Assembly (NCBI RefSeq): GCF_963576545.1
Contig: NC_083648.1
Span: forward strand, 8,543,739-8,607,738
Length of the DNA: 64,000 bases
Direction: 5' to 3'
Source of the DNA: Limanda limanda
Taxonomy: Eukaryota; Chordata; Actinopteri; Pleuronectiformes; Pleuronectidae
Shown: piece by piece, positions 44,370 through 55,822 of the stretch
Layout of the letters: each line of letters starts with the position of its first letter
How positions within the stretch are numbered: position 1 is the first letter of the stretch
The notes under the pieces: model-generated
The model's input: only the letters and a program-made list of their open reading frames with translations
Databases searched by the model: none
What the model was told of the DNA's origin: nothing
Position numbers and translations under genes: made by a program

Positions 44370-45213
44370 TGTTGCGTTATTTCTTATTCATTACTTATCA
44401 GGTAACCAATGAATTCACTTTGGCTAAAGGTTACTGACTGGTAGTTACTTGCATTTCAATAAAACCTCCGTTAGCTCAGGTGCACAGATACAACACAAAG
44501 ACGTTAACCATTAACCAAATGTGACTCACGATATTTAAATTCAAAGTCTATCCTCTCCTTCCTCCATTTCGCCTCCATGTAATAGAAACTCCTATTGGTA
44601 TTAAAGCTGTATCGTTGACAAATCTCCTGTCAGACTCCATTTTTAGCATCACAGCGAGCTAAGCTAACGTTAACTCTCCTGGTAATTTAGCCCGATGTGA
44701 GTTGTTAACTTTCTAAACTTTGTTGTGAGGCCATCAAAGAGTTTAGAGTTTAGGATTCACTGACTTCACAATTATCGCTAATTGAACCGATAACGACATC
44801 ACCTGCGATTCCTTCTGCCATCGACAGTCGTTGGTAAAGGTGCAGTACTGTTTTTGTCCACACAGGCTGGCTGTGTGGGGTTATTACCCCGGAGCCGCTG
44901 TTTCACCCGTTTTACATGAAAGGGCAGTTATATTGTTTTCTGTCCTCGGTTTATTTTATTTTTTCTAACACTATCTTCTTATAGTCAGCTTTATTCATCA
45001 AAATTTATTTTATTTTTATTATTATTATTATTCTACAAAATGAGTGGTGTGAATAGTAATAATCAAGGCAGGTGTGGTTATGGTCAAATAAAATGTCATT
45101 AAACACATTGTCTTTTAATACTTTTAAAAACATTTTTCTAACTCTGTCACGCAGCCGTGGGTCTGTTGGAAGGTCCGACGTAAATCCAACCTATTATTAT
45201 TATTCATCAAAAT
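44370..45213. other. Intergenic region between mrc1 and the transposon nest
   Basis: No exon, RNA gene or clear repeat was recognised. AT-rich runs occur near 45,000-45,060 and 45,190. Confidence 0.55.
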
Positions 45214-46241
45214 TAGGGCTGTCAGTTTAACGCGTTATTAACGGCGTTAACGCAAACCCATTTTAACGCCGTCAATTTTTTTAACGCGAGATTAACGCAG
45301 AGCTGCAGCTTCAGTATCTGTGTTCGCCTCCAGTCTGACCTGCTCTCGCTTTTTGTTTTATTATGTTGCCAACTAAAATATATATTTTTTAGCTATTGTA
45401 GCGTCCCAGCTTACACAGGACACAGAACTTCTTCGTGGTTTAGTAACTTGTATTTTCCTCTACACGAACATGTGCACTTCTCTCTCTTACTCCGTCACTC
45501 GCACACATCAACAACACTTCACTTCGTCATTGATCCCCGATCCCAAAACAACCCCATCCTATTGGTCAAAACAGTCACATGTCCCACCCCGACCCCTTCA
45601 CTGACCCTCAGGATATCAGAACGCTCCTTCAACACAGTGTTTTACTGAACATACGTCAAAACCAAACATAAACATAAACCCAGTCCTACCTCCCCTGTTC
45701 ATTTCATTTAACCATATCAATAGCATCATATCCACGTTCATTTGGGCAGGTAAACGAGCCAGAGCCAATAAATCCTTGCTCGAGAGGAGCAGATCAGAGG
45801 GTGGCCTAGGACTGCCCAATCTCCTTGGGTACTATTGCAGGGTATATGCAGCAATCCTGAGATTAAATTCAATACTTTTCAAGACCCTTCTAATATTTTT
45901 CAAGACCCCAGCGCCACTAGGAGCTTCAACCGGTTACATCAGCGACACTTGAGTTTGAGATTGCAAAATTAAAAGAAGTTTGCAAGAACTTCTATTTAGC
46001 ACTGTATCAACACAACAGAATTCAGATAGGCTGGGAGGGAATAAAGCTCAAAAGAACAAATTGAGGTACCAAGCCAAAAGGCACAATTTATTTATAGAAC
46101 TCAGAAACGTATGTGTTTAAACATTGAACACGGACGAAACTAACTAATCCTTACAAATAGGATTCATGGCTTGTGCCTCAATTCAGTTGCTTTGTTTTCC
46201 AACAACGTTTCAGTTTTAACCAGCTCAGTGCGTTTTTCCTT

Positions 46242-49200
46242 TTACCTTCTCCTGAGGGTGTTTGACTTTGTTATCAGCTGAGCCATTAGCGATCCAGACT
46301 TTCCCTCTGCCTGCTCTGCCAGCTGATCTGCATCTTTTTGCAGGAATTCGCAAACCTCTGTTAGGACTTTATTTTTATTTTTCAGCTCTTCCAGCTCATC
46401 CACGACTGCTTTCCTCTTGAGTCCCTGCGTGTCAGTCTCTCTTTTCTTCCGTTCTTGTTCCAGGTGATTCCTATATTTGGACCTTGTGGAGGCTGCAGAA
46501 GCCAGGAGTTCCTTTGTGATGGGTACCTGCAGAAACCCCCCACAGACACTGACCTTGTTACAGATCAAGCGCAGAGCTTCCATCGACTCTTCTTGGATGT
46601 TGCAGGTTTCAACATGCTTGTTTATCGAGAATCCTCTCTCTACCGTGGCTTGTCCATGGGACAGAAGTAGCAGGCTCTGAGAGAAATTTAAAAGCTCAGG
46701 ATAGGACTTAACTACTGAGTGCAAGAACACATCAACTCGATGCTTCAGTGGCTGAAAGGAGAGGAATCTCTCATCTCTACCCTCAACAGAAAGAAAGCTC
46801 TCGAACTGTTGGACGATCACATCACCTACAGAATTGACAGGGAAAAGAGAGAAGTAAAAGAAGTTATTATTCATAGGTCATTAAATTTCATTCTAGTAAA
46901 CTGCTTCATCATTTATTTGACAAATATATTTCTCACAGCATCTGTGCACATAAAAAGGTAAATAGTGTATTGTAGATTTCTTCAGAAAGTTATTTCAGTT
47001 TCACAATGTTTACGCAAGAATAAACGCAAATTAAAAGGTCATGCACATTGAGACTATTCAAATACAGCCTTGGTAAATTGGAATATCATATTTCCTCAAA
47101 TAACGTCTGGGGACGTGGTCGACAGAAACAAATAAAGGCTGGCCCTAAGTACAGGCCAAGTGGGGGCGAAAACTATACTGGTAACTCCTGATGCCTGTTA
47201 GCCTTGTGTGGTACTAAAATATAAGCAAATCTACTTATCAAACAGAGGGAATTATAAATAAAGGCATGTCTCTTTGACCCTGCTTTGAATAAAGGACTGG
47301 TACCCTAAGTCGTTTAGGTAAATAAAAAAATGGGACAATATTATAGGAAATACAGTTACGTATCAACTTCTACTGTCCCTAGACCATATTTTTTGTACCA
47401 GCTGAAATGCCTCCAGCCAACTGCTTGTCCTGCAGGAATGTTTGGACTATATTCTTCATCTTTCTGATGCACCACTCTGGATCTGTGTTCATCTTTGTGG
47501 GATCCAAGCAGGCGATGTTCCTGACCACTGGGAATTTCAGGGGGCTTTTCTCCTGCACTTTCTTTACCATGTTAGCCAGGCCCTGCATACATTCTCTCCT
47601 GAAGGTGAGCACAGAAAGCTCACTGACCTTGCTTCCTGGCTTGCTCTGAAGTGCCTGATTTATTTAAGGAACAGAGTGTAAATGATGCAGACAGTTAGCT
47701 TTTTATACTATATATACACTCATTGAACTTTAAGTAGATATTTATTTGAAACTACCCCGGGGGGGAGAGAGTGGCATACATGCAACCCTGAAAATGAATA
47801 TATCAAAATTACCTTGATGGCGCATTCTGCACCCAGGCCTATGTCAGCATTCAAAGTGGAGACCCAGTTTTCCTTATCAGCTGCATCGATTTTGGTCAGC
47901 TTCAGGGGCGAGAAATCCTGTAGGAGTTCCCTCTTAACAAACCGCCTCAGTAGACTCTTAAAAAGAAATTGCATGTAATGAGTGACAGAACAATTAAAGA
48001 AATGTTCTGCTTTGTATCATTACAAAATCAGTAGTATATCCAAAATCTGTGAAGAGTTATGCAGTCATTCATTAAGTATGCCAGTTATTGAGAGTTGATT
48101 TTAAGTTGTTTACCAGTGATCTAATTTGTGCATGTACGACATCACTGTTACAAAACGTAATTCAAATCAACTCTCAATGACTATGAAACTAAAAGAATGT
48201 CTGCAAAACAGTTTACACTATTTGGATGTAATACTGATTTTGTAATGAAAATTGGCTGAGTGTTCCTTTTAATATAGATTAATCCAATTCAGTTAAATTA
48301 CTTTATTAGTACCTTCAACAGCTCAGCCAAGTCTTTGGCCAAGAAGGGCAGCACTGGCTCATCTGTTTGGTATTTTGTCAGGAAGGGGTTGAAGGTCCTG
48401 GAAATCGCCAGGAAGAAATGTAGCTTGGGAATGATGAAGTGATCCCCTTGTGCTGCCTCAATGGTGTCATACGAGGCAGTTGCAGGGTTTGGGACCTTCT
48501 TCTGCTTGACAGCATCCACGTACATCTTCAGCATTGGCCAAACCTCAACTGCTCTCTCTGCCACAGGGACATTTTCGACCCATCTGTGGCCACAGAATGG
48601 TAGTGGGAAGCTGGAGGACAGAGTCAGGCTAGTGAAGTCCTCTCTCCTTGCAGGAACATTGTGGAAGAGGTAGTGCATTGCTCTAAGGAGCTTTTCCAGA
48701 TGCCACATGATGAAGCCTGCCTTTACTGCATTGTGGAGGGTGTGAAGACCACAGCTTCCAACCAGGACCAGCTGAGCACCTCCATAGAGCTCAGCATGTT
48801 CTTTTTGCAGAAGTTCCACCAACTTAAAGTTTACATTGGGGCCATCCATGCTGATGGACATAAGGTGCCTCATATTCAGTTTAGCAACACATTCCTGTGG
48901 ATGACAAGGCAGTAAGTTTATTAATGACAATAATCCTTGAATGTTTATTCTTGAAAGACACTGACATTCAGACAGTAAGGTACAACTATTGCCCAGATTT
49001 CTAACTTATTATTACATTAAAATTAGTTATTTTAAATTAAATTGTTGTAGCAACCATTATTTTGTGTTGCTCTAATTGCCTGAAAAGAAAATACAATATA
49101 AACCTAGATTTTGCTCAAACAAATAACAAGGGTACTGAACAATTATTGTGAAATTTGTGCAATTATCTTGTTTGTTTGTCTAGACCTATTGACCAAATGT

Positions 49201-49538
49201 GATAATATTTTACATCCAGGTCATGTTACTCTGGCTACTTCCAAACCATTCAAGTCAATTTTAATTACATAATTAGACAACTGCACTCCCAAAGAGTGGA
49301 AAAAATTGCTGACATGCAAAATTGTAACTTGAAAGCAATTCTAAATCGAAGAAAAAATGGTCAAATCTGTAGCTCCTTGCATGTGCGACCGGAGCGCATT
49401 AATCCCCATCGAAGCGATGCTCATCTTCTTCTTGCAGACCGTACAGTACGCCTCCCGTTCATTTCCATCGACGGGCTTCAGCCAGAGTTTAAACTGTTCG
49501 TGTTGCAGCCACGACCCCGCGAATTTGCACTTCCCCAT
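46242..49538 (-). CDS. hAT-family transposase, multi-exon, frame intact over last four exons
   Basis: DNA transposase of the hAT superfamily. Exons 48313-48894, 47813-47956, 47399-47654 and 46242-46825 join through GT/AG sites with matching phases into 521 codons and a stop, with no lesion. The C-terminal exon contains LLLLSHGQATVERGFSINK, the hATC dimerisation signature, then a basic coiled-coil-like tail ending LITKSNTLRRR. The second exon contains ISMDGPNVNFKL. An upstream exon (about 49341-49538) starts MGKCKFAGSWLQ and has CTVCKKKMSIASMGINALRSHM, a BED-like CxxC...H finger. Its splice to the next exon was not resolved. The intact frame suggests a recent insertion or continued selection. 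Confidence 0.85.
48081..48184. repeat. Long imperfect hairpin in a transposase intron
   Basis: Arms attgagagttgattt (48087-48101) and aaatcaactctcaat (48164-48178) are perfect inverted repeats. The stem continues inward imperfectly (accagtgat against atcactgtt). It lies in the intron between exons 48313-48894 and 47813-47956. Confidence 0.8.
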
Positions 49539-52279
49539 TGTAGGAATATAAACAATTTAAAGCGCACTATTCGCAGGTGGCCGTCCTCTCCAGGCAGATT
49601 AAACGACTCGCGCTCTGAGCCCCCTCGAGCCCCGTCCCCGCTTGAACGCCAGGTATTTTTTTTGTTGCGCTGTTTTGAGGTCTAGAATAAGTGAATTCAC
49701 ATAAACTTTTAACAACTTCTGACAAATATGCTATTCACATCGAGAAAACAACACATCTGTAAGCTATTTTATTTAGTGGCTTTATTGTGGAAGGTTGATG
49801 AATAGTTCCTGTTACAAGCAAGGTGCTGGTGCGACTCTTGTTTTGAAGGGGGTTCTAACGGAAGGGGTTGTTGTCCAGAGAGAAGTGCGAAGGAAAAAGG
49901 AAACGGCTGCGATCTCCCGATTCAATAACCATCTCTCGTGTCATTTTTCGGCTGAGGTCTGACAGTTTAAGAGGGGAAAAAAATAGGCTAAACAGAGTCT
50001 TGAATTTGAAAAAGATTCAAGACTTTTTAATACTTTTCAAGGGTCTTGATTTTCCCTAAATTTATATATCAACTTTTAATACTTTTCAAGACCCCGCGGA
50101 TACCCTGTATTGGGCGGCTAACGCACAAAAGATTTTATTGTGGTTCACCTCTCCTCAACAGGGCTGGTGCCAATTGGAAGAGAGCTCATGTTCCACATCC
50201 CTTCAAGCACTAGTATGTAGTACCCTCCCCCTCTCTCTCACAAATTTCACATCCAACCCCATTGTAATTAATACATTAAAAATCTGGACTCAAATCAGGA
50301 AACGGTTTGGATGGCTCTCCCTCCCTCAGACTACACCTCTTCGTAATAACCACTTATTTATACCAGCCAAGATTGACTCACGCTTTGCAACTCTAGAAAA
50401 TAAAGGCCTGAGATGCCTGGGAGACTTGTACATGAACGGACTTTTTGCCATTTTTAACCAACTATGTTCAACCTTCAGACTAGGTAATACAGACTTCTTT
50501 CGCTTCTTGCAACTTCGCGATTTTGCTTGAACCTGCTCTTCTCAGTTTCCACAAGCCCCACCCCTCAGCGGCATGGATCTGGTACTCCAGGCTAAGTCGT
50601 TGCCTAAGGGCCATGTCCCATATCTCTATAATCTCTTATCACCAACAAACGATTCATCTGTGAATAAGAGCAGGACCGGCTAGGAAACTGAACTCCAGAT
50701 AAGCATCTCCGATGCTCTTTGGAAAAAGGTGTTGAAAGCTGTTAACTCCTCTTCTAGCTGTGCCAGACTTTCTGTTATCCAATTTAAAGTACTTTTTAGG
50801 CTGCACTATAGCAAAGACAAACTCTTCAAACTTTACCCAGACAAGACATCTGAAACTTGTGATAGATGCTCTCAGACACCATGCAATCTGACACATATGT
50901 TCTGGACATGCTCCAAGTTGTTTAATTACTGGCAATCAATTTTTAAATCTATCTCTGACATCCTAGGTATACCAGTTAGTCCTTCACCACAGATAGCTAT
51001 TTTTGGGGTGCCTCCGGATGAACTTGTAACCACATCCCTGCAGGAAAATGTTATAGCTTTTGCGTCCTTGATTGCACGTAGAAAAATTCTTCTCTTATGG
51101 AAATCTTCCCAGCCACCTTCCTTCAAATCCTGGCTACATGATTTATTATTTCTATTGAAACTGGAGAAAATCAAATTCAGCCTTAGAGGCCGCCCTAAGA
51201 AGTTTTATTCGCACTGGCAATCACTTCTGGATTATGTCGATAAACTCCCTGCCACTGAAACGTCCCCCTGATCCTTTGCTCACACCTTGAATAGTCCGCC
51301 GACACCCACCCCATTTGATATGACTCTTGGTACTCAACCTGACCCAGGAATAGTGGGCTGATCAGTTAAGCATGTAGAGACGCAGGCAGCAAACAACTTA
51401 TATTACACCCCCCTTCTTTATCTATTTTATATTATTTTATTTATTTTTATTACCTTATTATTATTGTTATTGTTTATTATTTATTTATTTATCTTTTTCT
51501 GTATGTCGTGTTATCTAAAACCGATCTGGTATATTATACTGTTGTTAAAATGTTTGAAGATCTCTGGGATGGGTGGGATGGGCATGGGGTTATACAAAAT
51601 GGAAATGAAACTGTCTTTGATTGTATTGTCCACTGCAAATGTGAAATCAATAAAAATGTTTATAAAAAACAAAACATAAACCCAGTCCGCTACACTATTA
51701 GGCTGCAGCTCTATGTTTTTATTTATTTCAAAATAGGGTACTTCTTATTTCATACATTTTCCACAAATATGGGGAGGACTCAAATAGCCCTACAAAGTTC
51801 TTTGTTTAATTTAATTTATTTAAGTAGGCCGACACTTGCCTGTGTATTTTGTTTGTTTGTTATTTTGTTGCTTGTCTGTTTGAGTAGCTAGCTGAAAGCA
51901 AAGAAGTAGTACGCTAACCTTTTATTGTTAACCTTACTGTTACGGTACATTGTTTCTGAAATAAGAGGCCTGACTGCTATGTTCACAGCAAACTTGAAAC
52001 AAATAAAAATTTAAGCTATGGTTTAACTGCACTATAGGCGGAGTCCTTGTTTACCTGAAATGTGCACTTTATCATTTTATTTTGTATCGCCCTGTTTGGC
52101 AATGTTGTTTTCAATAAAATAAAACATTTGCATAAAGCAAGCCAATCCACTTTTCCATGTTGATAAGAGCATTAAAACGAAAGTAAAATTATGGGAAAAA
52201 AATAAATGAAGGGACATTTAGAATAGATAAAAATTTGCGATTAATCGCGATTAAATATTTTAATCGTTTGACAGCACTA

Positions 52280-52840
52280 ATATTAACCTTTTGTGGCTCT
52301 AGCTTTTCCAATGTGGGAATATACTGGCGTTTTCTGTCATATGTGATCATATACTGAATATCTTTGGTTTTCAGCCTCGGTTGTGAGACATTTGAAATTT
52401 CTCACTATTTTCTGACCAAAATATAGCAATCAAACAATTTGAAAGGATTCATTGATAGTGGAAATAATTACTAAATGTAGCCCTTTTTTTAAACCAGAAT
52501 ACTTCAGGAGCTAACAGATGCAGCATAATTTTGAATAATGTTTGTGCAAAAATAAATACAGAGACAAATGGATTCGATGAAAACAATTCAGACCAAACTG
52601 TGCCCTACAAGTGCTAAAATCTATTTTAGCAAAGAAAATGAAAAGGGGACAAAGTGTGTGTGTGCGTGTGTGCGTGTGTGTGTGGCAAACAACATCAGGA
52701 AAAACTTTTTCTACAAAGATGACACATTCTGCCCTGTCCATTAGTGCATTATAACTTGAGCAGCATAAAACCATGCACCGATTCACAGTCGAGACTAACA
52801 GTCAGGAGTGTGTGTTAGAATCTTTGTGCCATTGTCTTCC
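52280..52840. other. Spacer with (GT)n microsatellite
   Basis: Lies between the outer transposon and the cacnb2 3' region. A (GT)n run with GC interruptions occupies about 52,653-52,684. No exon was recognised. Confidence 0.6.
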
Positions 52841-52978
52841 GTCTCTGTCTCTACCTCGATCCCTATCTCTGTCTCTTTCCCTGTCCTTGTGCCTTTCTCT
52901 ATCTCTCTCTTTGTCTCTATCTCTATCTCTATCTCTATCTCTATCTCTATCTCTATCTCTCTTTGTCTCTGTCTCTGT
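52841..52978. repeat. (TCTCTG/TCTCTA)n microsatellite
   Basis: A hexanucleotide-like pyrimidine repeat abuts and appears to have overrun the end of the cacnb2 reading frame. Apparent Ser-Leu, Arg-Asp or Ile-Ser proteins across it are artefacts. Confidence 0.93.
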
Positions 52979-55822
52979 TACATTCCACCGAGGACGCACA
53001 ACGCGGGGCACTATCCCGTACACAATCAACACAACTACCATCATCACCACGGCAGAGACAGAGACAGAGACAAAGACAGCCGATTGCGTTCATTGTGCTC
53101 CTGCTCATAGTCCTCTTCGACGTGTGGCTGACTGTTGCCACGGTGATGCTGATGGTGGTGACGCTGGTGGTTGCTGTTATGATGCTGGTGGTTGTGGCCC
53201 CGGTGGTTGTAGCGGGCCTCCTCCTTGTCCTCCTCCACCAGATCCTCCGCCTCCTCCTCCTCTCCTCGTGCAGGGGCCTGCGGGGGGGCCTCTGGCTGGA
53301 ATCCCTACTCGGCTGTACCTCCAGGCCGCCGGGTGTCTGGCTGTGCTGGGTGTTACTGTGGTTCTCCATCCGGCGGTGGTGGTGATGGTGATGGTGGTGG
53401 GTGTGCTGGGGTTTCTTTGGGTCATTCTTAAGGAGCCGCTCCTCCTCCTCTTTTTGGCCCACCTCCGCCCTCTGCTCCTGGGCCTGGGCTGAAGGGGGTT
53501 CGGGGTCTAGGTGGTTCTCACGGGTACCCTTCCTCTTGGGGGCTGCTGACTTTTTGTTCTTCTGCTCATCCTGGAAGAAAACAATGCAACATATCATCCA
53601 CCTATAGTCACACCACATACGTACTATACATGTTTCACATTTAAGCTGTCACACATTTGTATTTTCAAGTCAGTACACACAAAGTCAGATAGACACACAC
53701 AGCGGCTGTTATGGAGGCAGCTGGCCCACATGTGCTTATTGGCAGCCTCACCAGAGGCAATTAGGATATTCTTGGTTGATAATACTCAGATTTATCATGG
53801 GACCTTGGAACGAACAGAGCAGCCTTTCTGCAACCGCGCTCACACAGACTCATTAGCTGCCTCAGGCTTCTCTGGATCAACTGTTTATTCTTTTTCTATT
53901 TCACAACATAATCAATATAGCTTTTTCTATATTGATAGATGTTTAGATGTTTTGATGATAAATGTAATTAATACATTTTGCCAAAAGGTATTTAAGGTCA
54001 TAGAGGACGATAAGAAAATAAGACAAGCTTACATTAAAGCAACACTATGCAGCTTTTACTGAGCAACAGTGCCCTCTGCAGCCCTAAATGGTGATTGATT
54101 CTTATAGGTGGAGAGCGAACAAGTGTTTTTCATGCACAGAAAAAACAACAATGTGTTGAGTGAAGCTCTGACTGTGTCGTCCCGCTCTCTGAACTGAAAT
54201 ACCAAAAACCATGATCCCCGGCTTCCTGAACCAGAAGAGCTGCTGCTGTTGCATATGCATATCAACTCTGTTAAGTTTCCTCACTATATATAGGAGATAA
54301 ATGCTGGTTTTTAATGCCTTCTGAGTTCGCGTTACTGAAGTGAAGGATGAAAGTTCAGCTACAGGAGGATTTGAAGGTATCTCACTCACCAGAGGTAGAT
54401 TTATCTCCTTTCAGCTACTTTCCAGTGGAGTAGGATGAGGAGAAATGAAATGAAAATGTTAGATGAAAAAAATGAAAACAAATACAGACGCAGCACACTG
54501 CGATGTTTCTGTCGTTAACATTACTTTTCCGGTTTATCCATATTCAGCGGACTCTGATACAGATGATGTGAATGGGATGAGATGAGATGACAGTATGTAG
54601 GACATAATATTCTATAACTTTATTTGTGCACGTAGTTTTCCCACTGCATGTGTACAGCATGTTTCTGTGTTTGATCTACCGGCATTCCTGTAGGATTGGT
54701 GGGCAGTGTATTCTCGGCCAGCTGGGCCACCAGTGAGTTGGCAGCCTCCATTTCTGGTGGATGAGTGGCTCTCCACTAAGACTCCAGATAATCAGCAATG
54801 TGCTCACAGGCGTCTGTTAGCTGGTTTTCATCTAAGATGACGTCAAACATGTCCTTTAGAGAAACACAAACAAATAAAATAAAATAAGTAGAAGACCAAC
54901 AACGAACCAACCCGTAACTGGCACAGTATTTTAAAATCAAAGTTCTTGCAGTGAGACTCAGATAAAGACATGTAAGAAAATTAGGTAATTTGAAAAAGGG
55001 GAGAACCAGATGAACAGTGACATGAACACTCAGTGAAGACTTTGAATTTGGAATCAAAGAGAAATATGTTTTTTTTTTTTTTTTTTGTAAAATTCAAATA
55101 GACTGTCACTGAAAATACTGAATTCAGCGTAAACACAATATTCATCACGTAAAGCTGCAACATCCTCTAAATTACCAGGAAAGAAATCTATTGTTTTGTC
55201 AATAGTAGCTACGGCTCTTCGCAAAAGTTGCATCTTTAATTGAAGAAACAAATCCAAATTTATACTTCCAGACATGAAGTGAGACATCAAACATGATATG
55301 ACACACTATCGTTTCATCCATCTATTCATTCATTCAGCGTTCATTCACTCCCACTGCACCAATTTGATGCAGGAGCCACTAGATGGCACTCACAGGCGGA
55401 CACTGGGCGAGCTTGTCTGCTGCCACCATCTGAACGTTAAGATGTTTGGTCTGAGACTTCCCTCTCGTCTTGATCAGTCGGGTCAACACCTACACAGCAG
55501 GAGTGGACTCAATGAAATGAAAGAAGGAAAGACCAACTCCTCGTATTCTACAGGAACGCAGGATTCATAATACTGCGAGAACTGAGGAACCAAATCAATC
55601 CAAAAGAAGGTGGTCGCTCACATTTTGGAAAAACGTTTTGCATCTAATTCTACAGGGCTCTCAAGTTAAGCTTACTTTCAGTGAGGAGATCTTGAGGTAG
55701 ATGAGGATTGGAGCCAGGGAGGTCTTAGCCACCTGGAGAGGATGATTGACTGTGTCTGCATCAAGAATCACCAGCTGCAGGCTGCGTGCCAGCTCGAAGA
55801 TACGCTCCACCTCGCCCTGGAT
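52979..55822 (-). pseudogene. cacnb2: Voltage-gated calcium channel beta-2 subunit, 3' exons only, disrupted
   Basis: The beta subunit binds the AID of CaV alpha-1 and sets surface expression and gating. Four 3' exons are seen: 55676-55822 ([20 protein letters not shown]...[10 protein letters not shown]), 55394-55489 ([20 protein letters not shown]...LAQCPP), 54680-54853 ([20 protein letters not shown]) and from 53570 (DEQKNKKSAAPKRKG...). Exon junctions match the family. Lesions: TAG at 54776-54778 replaces the Tyr of the usual EAYW, and a 7-base C run (plus-strand G 53282-53288) puts the rest of the last exon one base out of frame, after which EDLVEEDKEEARYNH...DYEQEHNERNR appears. The usual C-terminus is replaced by a microsatellite. 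Earlier SH3 and guanylate-kinase exons are absent up to 58 kb. They could lie beyond 64 kb, and both lesions could be assembly errors. CACNB2 is chosen over other beta genes by synteny and the HNERN-type tail. Confidence 0.78.
53571..54679. other. cacnb2 last intron with a dispersed-repeat-like segment
   Basis: About 54,030-54,420 begins aaagcaacactatgcagctt and resembles common fish dispersed repeats by composition. Its class and ends are undetermined. No exon was recognised. Confidence 0.4.

Larger units (their letters stand above)
45838..50107 (-). mobile_element. Innermost autonomous hAT transposon
   Basis: Terminal inverted repeats are CAGGGTATaTGC on the left and, in reverse complement, CAGGGTATcCGC on the right. 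The 5-bp duplication tattg lies at 45833-45837 and 50108-50112, and removing the element restores the LINE reading frame (GYYW|AANAQ). Subterminal copies of aatacttttcaagac occur at both ends. It carries a spliced transposase gene on the minus strand. A 5-bp duplication is unusual for hAT, where 8 bp is typical. Confidence 0.87.
45687..51671 (+). mobile_element. 5'-truncated LINE (L1/Tx1-like), interrupted
   Basis: Flanked by a 17-bp target-site duplication, aaacataaacccagtcc, at 45670-45686 and 51672-51688; it ends in an A-rich tail. The translation is the C-terminal part of a LINE ORF2: FIWAGKRARANKSLLERSRS...GGLGLPNLLGYYW, then, after the inner transposon, AANAQKILLWF. It carries a terminal CDRCSQ...THMFWTCSKL zinc-finger-like block near 50,860. 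Internal stops and frame changes show it is dead. Confidence 0.85.
45397..51694. mobile_element. Solo-LTR-like insertion inside the outer element
   Basis: Begins TGTAGCG and ends CGCTACA (TG...CA with a 7-bp inverted repeat). It is flanked by the 4-bp duplication ctat at 45393-45396 and 51695-51698. Without the LINE inside it, it is about 300 bases, the size of a small solo LTR. Joining the flanks gives continuous outer-element sequence. The LTR family is unknown. Confidence 0.65.
45214..52279. mobile_element. Outer hAT-like DNA transposon (non-autonomous), host of nested insertions
   Basis: The left end ttagggctgtcagtttaacg is mirrored by the right end ...gtttgacagcactaa, giving a terminal inverted repeat TTAG(G/T)GCTGTCA. 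Subterminal sequence is rich in TTAACG/GATTAA motifs at both ends. Without its inserts the element is about 770 bases long and has no transposase of its own. An 8-bp target duplication is no longer recognisable, so the superfamily is inferred from the termini only. Confidence 0.7.

Noticed and set aside
49296..49685. 129-codon plus-strand open frame
   Set aside because: It is antisense to the zinc-finger exon of the hAT transposase, which has a clear CxxC...H pattern.
52773..53492. Ser-Leu, Ile-Ser and Arg-Asp rich open frames of up to 239 codons
   Set aside because: They are translations of the TCTCTG/TCTCTA repeat and of the wrong frames of the His-rich cacnb2 last exon.
55054..55290. 78-codon minus frame between two cacnb2 exons
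   Set aside because: It does not match the beta-subunit sequence and lies in an intron with a poly-T tract.
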